A DNA stretch of 64,000 nt from Zeaxanthinibacter enoshimensis (GCF_004362865.1 NZ_SNYI01000002.1:372001-436000); one strand, 5' to 3'. Counted from the stretch's first letter, positions 23,779 to 31,908 are shown. The notes: generated from the letters alone by a model not told the origin. Translations and numbers: made by a program.

Positions 23779-24291
23779 ATGAAGATTGTTCTCCTGGGAT
23801 ATATGGGTAGTGGTAAGTCTACGGTTGGGAAAAAACTTGCTGCTCAGCTGGGGATTCCGTTTACGGACCTGGATGATTATATAGAGGAAAGCCTTGGGAA
23901 CAGCATCCCGGAGATATTTCTTAATAAAGGTGAGATCTTCTTCAGGAAGCAAGAGCACCTGTACTTGCGAAAGATACTGGAAAGTGAGGGGGACAAAGTT
24001 ATTGCCCTGGGAGGAGGGACTCCCTGCTATTCCAATAATATGAACCTCATCCTTGAGAAAACCCCTCATGTCTTTTACCTGAGTGTCCCCATTCCCGAAC
24101 TGAACGCCCGGCTCTTAACAGGTAAGGCGGACCGGCCGCTTATCCGTGATCTTAAGGATGAAGAATTACCGGAATTTATCGGGAAGCATTTGTTTGAAAG
24201 GAGAAATTATTATTCCCTGGCTACTCATACCATCCAGGCGGGAGGGAAAGAAGTGCACGAACTGGTTTCAGAGATCGTAACCTTACTCTAA
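23779..24291 (+). CDS. aroK: Shikimate kinase
   Basis: Phosphorylates shikimate with ATP on the route to chorismate and the aromatic amino acids. The P-loop GYMGSGKST lies at residues 7-15, the shikimate-binding DLDDYIEE near 32-39, the second Asp-containing region at FRKQEHLYLR with its Arg, the glycine-rich GGGTP near 78-82, and the lid Arg in KADRPLI. I chose the ATG at 23779 (MKIVLLGYMG), giving 170 residues as usual; a TTG at 23749 would add ten. GAAGTTTG ending at 23762 with TTG at 23733-23735 may be the promoter. Its end overlaps the converging phosphoribosyltransferase gene by 9 bases. Confidence 0.92.
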   Translation: MKIVLLGYMGSGKSTVGKKLAAQLGIPFTDLDDYIEESLGNSIPEIFLNKGEIFFRKQEHLYLRKILESEGDKVIALGGGTPCYSNNMNLILEKTPHVFYLSVPIPELNARLLTGKADRPLIRDLKDEELPEFIGKHLFERRNYYSLATHTIQAGGKEVHELVSEIVTLL

Positions 24292-24780
24292 ATATACCGC
24301 GTCGTTCTTCGCCTGGAAATCCACCTTTACGTGCTCCTGCAGGGAGGTAGATAATGATATTCCCTTGTAATCTGCTTTTACGGGATACTTCTTATGGTTC
24401 CGGTTAACCAGCACCGCGGTCTTCAATTGTTTCAATGGCGTTTGCAAAAAATGATGTACCCCGTAGATCAGGGTCGTTCCGGAATTAAGGACATCATCCA
24501 CGATAACCACGGACCGGTTGGCATACTCACTACTTTCCAGCGAAGTTTTTACACCGCTGCTCAAAGGATCCTTCTTGTTCATCTCTACCTTGCACAAAAC
24601 AATATCGGCATCCGTGATCTTTTGTAATACCCTTTGCAGTTTCCTGGCAAACTTGAGTCCGCCCCCTTCTATTCCCGCAAGGATAAGGGATTCTTCTTCC
24701 ACGTTGGCTTCATATATCTGGTACGCGATCCTTTCAATCTTATATTGTATCTCCTTGTGAGAGAGAATCCTGTGCTGCAT
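24283..24780 (-). CDS. PyrR-like phosphoribosyltransferase family protein
   Basis: Type I phosphoribosyltransferase fold with the PRPP-binding loop VVIVDDVLNSGTTL near residues 91-104 and GIEGGGLKFA as the N-terminal substrate-side loop. Length (165 aa) and N-terminus LSHKEIQYKIERIAYQIYE resemble the PyrR group (uracil phosphoribosyltransferase and pyrimidine attenuator), but I cannot tell whether it is an enzyme for uracil, a regulator, or a hypoxanthine/other base enzyme. It is the last gene of a minus-strand operon with the S4 protein (25360) and methyltransferase (24792), starting 11 bases after the methyltransferase stop. Confidence 0.8.
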   Translation of the reverse strand: MQHRILSHKEIQYKIERIAYQIYEANVEEESLILAGIEGGGLKFARKLQRVLQKITDADIVLCKVEMNKKDPLSSGVKTSLESSEYANRSVVIVDDVLNSGTTLIYGVHHFLQTPLKQLKTAVLVNRNHKKYPVKADYKGISLSTSLQEHVKVDFQAKNDAVYLE

Positions 24781-24791
24781 GCTCTGCGGGT

Positions 24792-25373
24792 TTATTTCGT
24801 AAAGATAAAAAAGAGTTCGTTACCCTGTCTCGGGGGAATAGAATTATAAGCTCGTTCCAGGATCCTGATCCGGAAAGGGGGCTGGAACAATTCTCTGTAC
24901 AGCTCCAGGTCTCCTCCGAAAGGAGGGCCCTGCTCTGTCAGGGGGAAATCAAAGAAAACACCACTGAGTGTTCCGCCAGTCTTTAAAAGGTCAAATGTTT
25001 TCTGAACATATTTTGATCTTAGATCCGGGGGAAGAGAACAAAAGAAGGTCTGTTCCAGGATGAGGTCAAAACCTGATTCCTCCAACTCGAAAAAATCGCC
25101 TTCTATCAGCTGATCTTCCGGAAAATCCGGGTTTTCCTTCAGGATTCGCTGCAGGGGTGCAGCCGCATAATCCACTGCGTAGACCGAGGTGAAACCCTGC
25201 TGATGCAGGTAACTGACTTCGTATCCATGCCCGGCCCCGGGAATTAAGATCTTCAATTCCTTGTTCTGCAGACCATCAATATAAGTTTTCAATGGGGTAG
25301 AGACGTGTCCGATATCCCATCCCAGCCTGTTTTCCGCGTAGCGTTGTTCCCAGTACTTCTTATTCAGTTTCAT
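24792..25373 (-). CDS. SAM-dependent methyltransferase, TPMT family
   Basis: Class I methyltransferase of the thiopurine-S-methyltransferase-like group, probably acting on a thiol or thiol-like small molecule. The N-terminus YWEQRYAENRLGWDIGHVSTPL is the family hallmark, motif I is ILIPGAGHGYEVSYL, and EGDFFELEESGFDLILEQTFFCSLPPDLR matches the region where thiopurine and thiol methyltransferases bind the substrate. Length (193 aa) is usual. The start overlaps the end of the S4-domain gene by 14 bases, so the two are likely co-translated. The natural substrate is unknown. Confidence 0.87.
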   Translation of the reverse strand: MKLNKKYWEQRYAENRLGWDIGHVSTPLKTYIDGLQNKELKILIPGAGHGYEVSYLHQQGFTSVYAVDYAAAPLQRILKENPDFPEDQLIEGDFFELEESGFDLILEQTFFCSLPPDLRSKYVQKTFDLLKTGGTLSGVFFDFPLTEQGPPFGGDLELYRELFQPPFRIRILERAYNSIPPRQGNELFFIFTK

Positions 25374-25731
25374 CCAGGTAATCGTCTATGTCCCTGCGGT
25401 CCTTCTTGGTCGGGCGGCCGGTTCCTTTTTTCCGGTAATAATCTTTGGCGTATTTCAGCATTTCATCCTGCTTAAAAGCTTCTGCCGGGGTAGTGTCTTT
25501 CCGGTAAATATCGACCAATTTTGCGCCTACCCGGCTTTTGGGCAGATCAAGAACCGCGAGTTCGTAATTGATCTGGTTTTTGCGGACTATAACTTCATCC
25601 CCGGGATAAACATCCCTGGAAGGTTTCACGACCTGTCCGTTCACTTTGACCTGACCCTTCTTACAGGCTTCGGAAGCCTGGCTTCGTGACTTGTAATATC
25701 GGGTACTCCAAAGGTAACTGTCTATACGCAT
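25360..25731 (-). CDS. S4-domain RNA-binding protein (Hsp15-like)
   Basis: A 123-residue RNA-binding protein whose N-terminal S4 domain (MRIDSYLWSTRYYKSRSQASEACKKGQVKVNG region, residues 1-60) is followed by a basic C-terminal tail (KGTGRPTKKDRRD). This is the layout of E. coli Hsp15 (HslR), which binds stalled 50S subunits carrying a nascent chain. It is the first gene of an operon with the methyltransferase and phosphoribosyltransferase. A -7 element (TATTTTTG on the minus strand, 25763-25770) lies about 32 bases before the start. It is divergent from the FKBP gene. Confidence 0.87.
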   Translation of the reverse strand: MRIDSYLWSTRYYKSRSQASEACKKGQVKVNGQVVKPSRDVYPGDEVIVRKNQINYELAVLDLPKSRVGAKLVDIYRKDTTPAEAFKQDEMLKYAKDYYRKKGTGRPTKKDRRDIDDYLDETE

Positions 25732-25762
25732 AAGCCGATTAATTCTTTGTTAATCACTTCCA

Positions 25763-25770
25763 CAAAAATA
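25763..25770 (-). promoter_or_regulatory. -7 element of the S4/methyltransferase operon
   Basis: CAAAAATA on the plus strand reads TATTTTTG on the minus strand, matching TAnnTTTG, 32 bases before the S4 gene start. A plus-strand near-match TATCTTGC (25782-25789) may serve the divergent FKBP gene. Confidence 0.55.
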
Positions 25771-25808
25771 GGGGAAAATTGTATCTTGCGGCCTTCAAAC
25801 CAGAATCC

Positions 25809-26801
25809 ATGCAGTTAAATAAAATCGTCTTTTTGGCGCTAGTGTCCTTTTCGTTCATTGCTTGTAACAGGGATGACGGTCTCGGGGGAATAAGTATCGC
25901 TCCTCGTGATCTGAGCGAAGTTGTCGCTGAAGATGAAGCGGCTATTAAAGAGTATCTACAGACGCATTTTTATAATTACGAAGAATTTAATGCACCCCCG
26001 GCAGATTTCGATTTTCGTATCAAGATAGATACCATCGCCGGAGAGAACGCTGATAAGATTCCTTTGATAGAACAGGTAGGCTCCAAGACCGTCTCAGTCA
26101 GGGCAACCGAATTTAACCTTAATTCTGACGAAGTAGTAGACCACACCCTGTACTACCTGGTGGCACGGGAAGGAGATAATGGGAATGGTCTGCACCCAAC
26201 TATTGCAGACTCTACTTTTGTTCGCTATAAAGGTTCTCTGTTAGACGGGACCGTATTTGATGCTTCGACCAGTACGGCCATTTGGTTTGACCTGGCCCAG
26301 ATACAGGCTCCTTCACAAGGTGCCCGGGGATTCACGGAAGGAATGCCATTCCTGCAGACAGGCGGTGCTCCTGTAGTAAACGATGACGGAACCTTTACTG
26401 TTGAAGGATACGGTGTTGGACTGATCATTATGCCTTCAGGGCTGGGTTTCTATAACGTTGCCCAGGGGCAGATCCCGGCCTACAGCCCACTTATGTTTGA
26501 AGTAGACCTTTTTTCTTTGAACAGGACCGATCACGATGGAGATGGAATTCCGTCAATTGATGAAGACCTGGACGGGAACGGATTTCTCTATGATGACAAT
26601 ACAGACCAGGAAGCAGAAGACGCTACAGGTACTTTCGCCAGGCGTGTTAATTTCCTGGATGATGATGATGACCAGGATGGAACCCTGACCAGGGATGAGA
26701 TCATTATTGATGAAGAAGGGAATATTACCTTCCCCGATACTGATGGGGACGGTATTCCCAATTACCTGGATCCTGATGACAGTGATCCTGTCAATGAATA
26801 A
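25809..26801 (+). CDS. FKBP-type peptidyl-prolyl isomerase lipoprotein with acidic Ca-binding-type repeats
   Basis: An envelope lipoprotein: signal peptide and lipobox ending in FSFIAC. The middle (about residues 95-245) carries an FKBP domain (TFVRYKGSLLDGTVFDAS, then GFTEGMPFLQTGG and MPSGLGFYNVAQGQIPAYSPLMFEVDL), which catalyses Xaa-Pro isomerisation. The C-terminal 80 residues hold three Asp-rich DxDxDG repeats (DHDGDGIPS, DDDDQDGTL, DTDGDGIPN) resembling calcium-binding thrombospondin-3-type loops. Length is 330 aa from the ATG at 25809; a start at 25779 would place ten residues before the signal peptide. Flavobacterial gliding protein GldI also has an FKBP domain; this is a relative, not necessarily GldI. 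Two terminators follow. Confidence 0.85.
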   Translation: MQLNKIVFLALVSFSFIACNRDDGLGGISIAPRDLSEVVAEDEAAIKEYLQTHFYNYEEFNAPPADFDFRIKIDTIAGENADKIPLIEQVGSKTVSVRATEFNLNSDEVVDHTLYYLVAREGDNGNGLHPTIADSTFVRYKGSLLDGTVFDASTSTAIWFDLAQIQAPSQGARGFTEGMPFLQTGGAPVVNDDGTFTVEGYGVGLIIMPSGLGFYNVAQGQIPAYSPLMFEVDLFSLNRTDHDGDGIPSIDEDLDGNGFLYDDNTDQEAEDATGTFARRVNFLDDDDDQDGTLTRDEIIIDEEGNITFPDTDGDGIPNYLDPDDSDPVNE

Positions 26802-26828
26802 ACGATATTCCAATCGAATTATAAGATC

Positions 26829-26858
26829 AAAAAAACCGGCAATTGAGCCGGTTTTTTT
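26829..26858 (+). terminator. Terminator after the FKBP lipoprotein
   Basis: AAAAAACCGGC (26830-26840) pairs with GCCGGTTTTTT (26847-26857), followed by more T. Confidence 0.88.
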
Positions 26859-26882
26859 TAGGCCTGCACCTGACATTTTGTG

Positions 26883-26896
26883 CTGTCAGCTGACAG
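26883..26896. repeat. Perfect 14-base palindrome between two terminators
   Basis: CTGTCAGCTGACAG, followed by TTGTCAG and preceded by CTGACA 13 bases upstream. It lies between the FKBP and OMP terminators; role unknown. Confidence 0.4.
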
Positions 26897-26920
26897 TTGT
26901 CAGAATCTAGACTATAAAAA

Positions 26921-26943
26921 AACCCGGTGATTTACACCGGGTT
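26921..26943 (-). terminator. Terminator after the outer-membrane barrel gene
   Basis: AACCCGGTG and CACCGGGTT pair around ATTTA; on the minus strand a seven-T run follows. Confidence 0.85.
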
Positions 26944-26965
26944 TCCTTACAGCTTTTTCAATTAC

Positions 26966-27550
26966 TTAAAGCGTTAGCGCCAGACTTAGAATTAACTGGT
27001 CCGGACGAGTGTCTACCCTTTGCTCTATATTAGTGACATTGGTATTAATAAAAGTAGCTTCGTTCTCACTGAATCCTCTTTCGTATCTTAAGTCTACCCC
27101 AAGTTTACCAAAATTCAGTCCTGCACCAATATTAAGTCCTATGGTGAAATCATTCTCCACATCATTAATGGTGATACCATCAAATTCAGTATCCAGCAAA
27201 TACTGGAAGGATGGACCGGCAAAGACATTCAAAGGGCCAATAACTTTAGCACCTAGCAAAACCGGAAGATCTAATTTGGTCATTTTGAATTTGTCCCCGT
27301 CGTAGTCGGAGGAGATGCTGGTGTAAACCAGTTCAGGTCTCAGGTAAACACGGTTACCGATTTTACCGAAAACACCGAAATGATAACCGATGTTACGATC
27401 AGGATCCTGGGCCGCCGCTTCGGTAGATTCAAAATAGTTACCGTTACCATTATAATTTAAACCGCCTTTAATTCCGAAACCGGAACCAGATTGCGCAAAT
27501 GTGGCCACACCGCAAAGGGCAAGAGCCATCGTGATAAGTGTTTTTTTCAT
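26966..27550 (-). CDS. Small outer-membrane beta-barrel (porin family) protein
   Basis: An exported 194-residue protein with a signal peptide ending in ATFAQ, then eight or so amphipathic strands typical of Bacteroidota outer_membrane_protein_beta-barrel family (GSGFGIKGGLNYNGN; VYLRPELVYTSISSDY; NVFAGPSFQYLLD; IGLNIGAGLNFGKLGVDLRYERG). The C-terminus ends in aromatic/hydrophobic strand residues (LILSLALTL), used for barrel assembly. No ligand can be inferred. It is isolated, between a convergent FKBP gene and the transketolase pair. Confidence 0.85.
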   Translation of the reverse strand: MKKTLITMALALCGVATFAQSGSGFGIKGGLNYNGNGNYFESTEAAAQDPDRNIGYHFGVFGKIGNRVYLRPELVYTSISSDYDGDKFKMTKLDLPVLLGAKVIGPLNVFAGPSFQYLLDTEFDGITINDVENDFTIGLNIGAGLNFGKLGVDLRYERGFSENEATFINTNVTNIEQRVDTRPDQLILSLALTL

Positions 27551-27605
27551 AATATGATTCGTTTTATTTAGACACCTTGACAGGTATCAAAAACGATACC
27601 ACATC

Positions 27606-28562
27606 TTAGGCCTTCTTTTTAATCACCTCCTTAACGGCTTGTTCTATAGCTTTATTGTTTAAGCCGTATTTCTCCATAAGTTGCTCCGGGGTACCACTTT
27701 CACCAAAAGTATCTTTTGTGGCGACAAAAGCCTGGGGAGCGGGATATTCCGTGGTTAAGGTACGAGCCACACTTTCACCGAGTCCGCCTAAATAATTGTG
27801 TTCTTCCGCAGTCACCACACATCCTGTTTTCTTAACCGATTTAAGAATGGCTTCTGTATCCAGCGGTTTTATAGTGTGTATGTTAATGACTTCGGCTAAT
27901 ATTCCTTCTTTTTCAAGGTTCTCAGCAGCCAAAAGCGCCTGCCAAACCAGGTGGCCTGTGGCAACAATGGTCACATCAGATCCCTCCGTCAGGTGCACAG
28001 CTTTTCCTATTGTGAACTCCTGGTCTTCCGGGGTGAAATTAGGGACTACCGGTCTTCCAAACCTGAGGTAAACCGGGCCTTCATGCTCCGCGATGGCGAT
28101 CGTTGCCGCTTTCGTCTGGTTAAAGTCGCACGGGTTGATCACTGTCATCCCGGGCAGCATCTTCATCAGCCCCAGGTCTTCGAGGATCTGGTGTGTAGCT
28201 CCGTCTTCTCCCAGGGTCAACCCGGCGTGGGATGCACAGATCTTCACGTTTTTATCGGAATAGGCAATAGATTGCCTGATCTGGTCATAAACCCTCCCCG
28301 TAGAGAAGTTGGCAAATGTTGTGGTGTAGGGGATGTATCCTCCGATAGTAAGACCCGCCGCAATACCCATCATATTTGCCTCGGCGATCCCAACCTGGAA
28401 AAAGCGTTCGGGGTTTTCTTTGATAAAGGTATCTATCTTCAGCGACCCGACGAGGTCTGCACATAGCGCAACCACTTTAGGGTTGGTCCGGCCCAGTTCG
28501 GTCATACCGGCTCCAAAGCCGCTTCGGGTGTCTTTACTTCCTTGGTTTGTATATTTTTTCAT
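27606..28562 (-). CDS. Transketolase, C-terminal subunit
   Basis: Carries the pyrimidine-binding and C-terminal domains of transketolase. SGFGAGMTELGRTNPKVVALCADLVGS is the family start; ICASHAGLTLGEDGATHQILEDLGLM includes the conserved catalytic-site His region, and TAEEHNYLGGLGESVA is in the C-terminal domain. Together with the 28582 gene it makes the two-chain transketolase found in many Bacteroidota and archaea, moving two-carbon units in the pentose phosphate pathway. I chose the ATG at 28562 (MKKYTNQ), 20 bases after the N-subunit stop; a longer frame to 28640 would overlap the other gene. This split is not a frameshift: each part has its own start. Confidence 0.92.
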   Translation of the reverse strand: MKKYTNQGSKDTRSGFGAGMTELGRTNPKVVALCADLVGSLKIDTFIKENPERFFQVGIAEANMMGIAAGLTIGGYIPYTTTFANFSTGRVYDQIRQSIAYSDKNVKICASHAGLTLGEDGATHQILEDLGLMKMLPGMTVINPCDFNQTKAATIAIAEHEGPVYLRFGRPVVPNFTPEDQEFTIGKAVHLTEGSDVTIVATGHLVWQALLAAENLEKEGILAEVINIHTIKPLDTEAILKSVKKTGCVVTAEEHNYLGGLGESVARTLTTEYPAPQAFVATKDTFGESGTPEQLMEKYGLNNKAIEQAVKEVIKKKA

Positions 28563-28581
28563 CGAGTATTTTTTGGATCGT

Positions 28582-29427
28582 TTAATAATCTCCCAGGGTT
28601 TCAGGATTCTGTGCCAGTGCTGTGGCCAACTGTTCATCATTAGGGGCTTTTCCGTGCCATGCGTGGGTACCCATCATAAAGTCGACCCCGTGACCCATTT
28701 CGGTATGCATGATAATACAAACCGGTTTGCCTTTCCCTGTTCTGTTCTTTGCTTCATGCAGGGTATCGATCACGGCCTGCAGATCATTCCCATCTTCCAG
28801 TTCCAGTACATCCCAGCCGAAAGCGAGGAATTTAGCCTTGAGATCTCCCATAGGCATTACCTCTTCTGTGGGCCCATCAATCTGTTGTCCATTCCGGTCT
28901 ATGGTGGCAATAAGGTTATCTACTTTTTTGCCGGCTGCATACATGATTGCTTCCCAGTTTTGGCCTTCCTGCAGTTCCCCGTCCCCGTGGAGACTGAAAA
29001 CCAGGTGAGGGTCTTTGTTAAGTTTCTTCGCCTGTGCAGCTCCGACGGCTACAGACATCCCCTGTCCAAGGGAACCTGATGCAATCCTCACCCCTGGTAA
29101 TCCCTCGTGGGTGGTCGGGTGTCCCTGTAACCTGGAATCGATCAGGCGAAAGGTATTTAGTTCTTCTATAGGGAAATAACCTCTCCTGGCCAGTACGCTG
29201 TAATATACCGGGGAGATATGCCCGTTGGAAAGGAAGAACAGGTCTTCGCCAATCCCGTCCATATCAAAACCGTCTTTCAGCTCCATCACCTCGTTATACA
29301 AGGCGACCAGAAATTCGGTGCAGCCGAGAGAGCCTCCCGGGTGGCCTGAGTTGACATTATGTACCATGCGAACGATATCGCGTCTTACCTGTACGATAAG
29401 ATCCTGTAAGTCTTGTGATTTCGGCAT
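28582..29427 (-). CDS. Transketolase, N-terminal subunit
   Basis: Carries the thiamine-diphosphate-binding domain: HNVNSGHPGGSLGCTEFLVALY at the start, then GSLGQGMSVAVGAA, and the TPP motif beginning with GDGELQEGQNWEAIM and ending in NLIATIDRNGQQIDG. The C-terminal GHGVDFMMGTHAWHGKAPND is the last part of the domain. I chose the ATG at 29427 (MPKSQD), giving 281 residues; it is preceded by a perfect -7 element TACATTTG (minus strand, 29449-29456). It heads a two-gene operon with the C-terminal subunit. Confidence 0.93.
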   Translation of the reverse strand: MPKSQDLQDLIVQVRRDIVRMVHNVNSGHPGGSLGCTEFLVALYNEVMELKDGFDMDGIGEDLFFLSNGHISPVYYSVLARRGYFPIEELNTFRLIDSRLQGHPTTHEGLPGVRIASGSLGQGMSVAVGAAQAKKLNKDPHLVFSLHGDGELQEGQNWEAIMYAAGKKVDNLIATIDRNGQQIDGPTEEVMPMGDLKAKFLAFGWDVLELEDGNDLQAVIDTLHEAKNRTGKGKPVCIIMHTEMGHGVDFMMGTHAWHGKAPNDEQLATALAQNPETLGDY

Positions 29428-29448
29428 TGTTGACGTGTTAGTGACCCT

Positions 29449-29456
29449 CAAATGTA
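29449..29456 (-). promoter_or_regulatory. -7 element of the transketolase operon
   Basis: CAAATGTA reads TACATTTG on the minus strand, an exact TAnnTTTG, 22 bases before the ATG at 29427. Confidence 0.65.
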
Positions 29457-29561
29457 AGGGCTATCTTTTGGTTCTACAACAGTAGCTATATTATTTTATC
29501 CAAACAAGGGCATAGTCGCTAAACTTTATATAAAGGCCAGTCTTTTATGGAGGGGGATGCC

Positions 29562-29569
29562 TATATTTG
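29562..29569 (+). promoter_or_regulatory. -7 element of tgt
   Basis: TATATTTG, exact consensus, lies after an in-frame ATG at 29557 and 18 bases before the TTG at 29587. Transcripts starting here cannot include the ATG, which decides the start codon of tgt. Confidence 0.7.
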
Positions 29570-29586
29570 CCACTGAAATTTACGAT

Positions 29587-30717
29587 TTGAAATTTACGCT
29601 ACAACATACGGATCCCCAATCCAAAGCAAGGGCGGCAAGCCTGCAGACCGATCACGGTACAATCGAAACTCCTATCTTCATGCCGGTGGGTACGGTGGCC
29701 TCCGTGAAAGGAGTGCATCAACGCGAACTACGGGAGGAAGTTAACCCGGATATAATCCTGGCGAACACCTACCATCTTTACCTGCGACCTAAGACCGATA
29801 TTCTTGAGAAGGCCGGCGGACTCCATAAATTCATGGGGTGGGACCGGAACATCCTTACAGACAGTGGCGGCTACCAGGTGTATTCGCTATCGGCAAACCG
29901 GAAGATAAAGGAAGAAGGTGTTAAGTTTAAATCGCACATAGACGGTTCTTACCATGTCTTCACCCCGGAGAACGTCATGGAGATCCAGAGGACTATCGGG
30001 GCTGACATTATCATGGCCTTTGACGAGTGTACCCCCTATCCGTGTGATTATAAATATGCCAAGCGATCCATGCATATGACCCACAGGTGGTTAGACCGCT
30101 GTATTGCTCACCTGGAAAAAGTGCCCCCGAAATACGGCTTTGACCAAACCTTCTTTCCCATTGTCCAGGGTTCTACTTATAAGGATCTCAGGTTGCAGTC
30201 TGCAGAATATATAGCCAATTCCGGGTGCGAGGGGAATGCTATTGGCGGACTTTCTGTTGGGGAACCTGCAGAGGAGATGTATGCCATGACCGAGGTAGTG
30301 TGCGGGGTGTTACCGGAAGATAAACCCAGGTACCTCATGGGGGTGGGTACCCCAATAAATATCCTGGAAAATATCGCACTTGGGATCGATATGTTCGATT
30401 GTGTCATGCCCACACGGAATGCAAGGAACGGGATGTTGTTTACCGCCGAAGGAACTATCAATATTAAGAACAAGAAGTGGGAAGATGATTTTTCCCCCCT
30501 GGATCCTGCCGGGACGACCTTTGTTGATCACGAATACTCCAAAGCTTACCTCCGACATCTTTTTGCCGCTAACGAATACCTGGGCAAGCAGATCGCTACC
30601 ATACATAACCTCGGTTTTTACATGTGGTTGGTGAGGGAAGCGAGAAAGCATATTTTAGCAGGAGATTTTGCCAGCTGGAAGAACCAGATGGTGCGTAATA
30701 TGGATAAGCGACTCTAG
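29587..30717 (+). CDS. tgt: Queuine tRNA-ribosyltransferase
   Basis: Exchanges guanine-34 of tRNAs for Asp, Asn, His and Tyr for the queuine precursor PreQ1. The start of the family (MKFxL...) maps onto a TTG codon at 29587, giving 376 residues, the normal length. Motifs: ETPIFMPVGTVASVKGV, the active-site Asp in LTDSGGYQV, MAFDECTPYPCDY, FPIVQGSTYKDLR, GGLSVGEP, YLMGVGTP and the second catalytic Asp in GIDMFDCVMPTRNARNG. The zinc ligands expected near the C-terminus are replaced in part: the usual three Cys and one His cluster is not obvious. The stop overlaps the GTG of the permease gene by one base. Confidence 0.92.
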   Translation: MKFTLQHTDPQSKARAASLQTDHGTIETPIFMPVGTVASVKGVHQRELREEVNPDIILANTYHLYLRPKTDILEKAGGLHKFMGWDRNILTDSGGYQVYSLSANRKIKEEGVKFKSHIDGSYHVFTPENVMEIQRTIGADIIMAFDECTPYPCDYKYAKRSMHMTHRWLDRCIAHLEKVPPKYGFDQTFFPIVQGSTYKDLRLQSAEYIANSGCEGNAIGGLSVGEPAEEMYAMTEVVCGVLPEDKPRYLMGVGTPINILENIALGIDMFDCVMPTRNARNGMLFTAEGTINIKNKKWEDDFSPLDPAGTTFVDHEYSKAYLRHLFAANEYLGKQIATIHNLGFYMWLVREARKHILAGDFASWKNQMVRNMDKRL

Positions 30718-31796
30718 TGGGAATTATAGATTGGTACATATTAAAACGCTACCTGGCCACGTTTGGCCTGATGCTGATGTTGTTTGTACCAATCGGGATC
30801 ATGCTGAACCTGGCGGAGCAGATCGGTAAAATGATCGATAACGAGGCTCCCCTCAACGAGATCCTGATCTATTATATGAACTTTACCATATATATAGGTA
30901 GCCTGCTGTTCCCGATTTTTCTTTTCCTTTCCATAATCTTCTTCACCTCTAAATTGGCGAATAATACGGAGATCGTCGCCATCCTGAGTTCCGGGGTTTC
31001 CTTCGGGCGATTCCTGAGGCCCTATTTCATCGGGGCCAGTATAATTGCTGTGCTGATGTTCTTCCTGGGGATGTTTATTGTCCCAAACGCCAGTGTCGGC
31101 TATAACGAGTTCAAATATAAATATCTTAAAAAAGGGAAACAGGACCGGGTGACCAGCAATATATTCACACAGCTGAACGAAGATGACTATATCTACGTGA
31201 GCAGCTTTGACCCGGCCCGGCAGATTGGCTACAATTTCACCTTTGAACATTTTAACGAGGAGGATAAACTGGATTATAAGATCACCGCTGCTAATATCAG
31301 GTGGATTCCCAATGACAGTATTTACCGTCTGACATCATACAAAAAGCGTAAAGTAGGCGAGGAGACAGAGCTGGTGGAAACAAAACGTCGCCTGGATACA
31401 GTCTTCAATTTTAAGATAGATGATCTTACACCTGTCTCCTACGTGGCCGAGACTAAGAACCTTTTTGAATTGAACGAATTTATAGAAGTGCAACGCCGCA
31501 AAGGAGCTTCTAACATTAATGCGTACGTTCTCGTAAAATATAAACGATGGGCTTTGCCGGTATCGGCCTTTATCCTCACCATAATAGGGGTGGCAGTTTC
31601 TTCGATCAAAAGACGGGGCGGAATGGGGGTTAACCTGGCATTCGGAATGGGCGTTGCTTTTATATATATCTTTTTTGATAAAGTTTTCGGGACCCTGGCA
31701 GAACAATCCGGTTTCTCTCCGTTGCTTGCTGTACTGATTCCTAACATTGTTTTCGGGTTACTGGGTATCTATCTCTTACAGAAGGCCAAGCGCTAA
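30717..31796 (+). CDS. LptF/LptG family permease
   Basis: Inner-membrane permease of the YjgP/YjgQ family, part of the ABC machine that extracts lipopolysaccharide and passes it to the Lpt bridge. About six membrane helices: near residues 10-32, 55-80, 98-120, and three near the C-terminus (about 276-295, 305-325, 332-352). Between them lies a periplasmic beta-jellyroll domain (residues about 125-265). The N-terminus IIDWYILKRYLATF is typical. Translation starts at a GTG overlapping the tgt stop (TAGTG), so expression is coupled with tgt, a pairing common in Bacteroidota. Whether it is LptF or LptG is undecided. Confidence 0.9.
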   Translation: MGIIDWYILKRYLATFGLMLMLFVPIGIMLNLAEQIGKMIDNEAPLNEILIYYMNFTIYIGSLLFPIFLFLSIIFFTSKLANNTEIVAILSSGVSFGRFLRPYFIGASIIAVLMFFLGMFIVPNASVGYNEFKYKYLKKGKQDRVTSNIFTQLNEDDYIYVSSFDPARQIGYNFTFEHFNEEDKLDYKITAANIRWIPNDSIYRLTSYKKRKVGEETELVETKRRLDTVFNFKIDDLTPVSYVAETKNLFELNEFIEVQRRKGASNINAYVLVKYKRWALPVSAFILTIIGVAVSSIKRRGGMGVNLAFGMGVAFIYIFFDKVFGTLAEQSGFSPLLAVLIPNIVFGLLGIYLLQKAKR

Positions 31797-31870
31797 GGAT
31801 TTGTGAGTCAGCCTCTTATGTTTTAAATAGGCTTTCCTTGATTTTTCTATTCAAAGCGGGTATAAAATTT

Positions 31871-31878
31871 TATATTTG
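31871..31878 (+). promoter_or_regulatory. -7 element of accA
   Basis: TATATTTG, exact consensus, 31 bases before the accA ATG at 31909. It argues against starting accA at the in-frame TTG at 31876, which lies inside this element. Confidence 0.65.
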
Positions 31879-31908
31879 TCTGCTGATAAAACTAAACTCA
31901 AGTCATTC

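Noticed and set aside
27606-29427. Transketolase broken by a frameshift
   Set aside because: Each half has its own start codon and good family termini, and the two-subunit form is normal in Bacteroidota.
30717-31796. Fusion of tgt and permease
   Set aside because: A stop codon separates the two; the second begins at its own GTG, overlapping the stop by one base.
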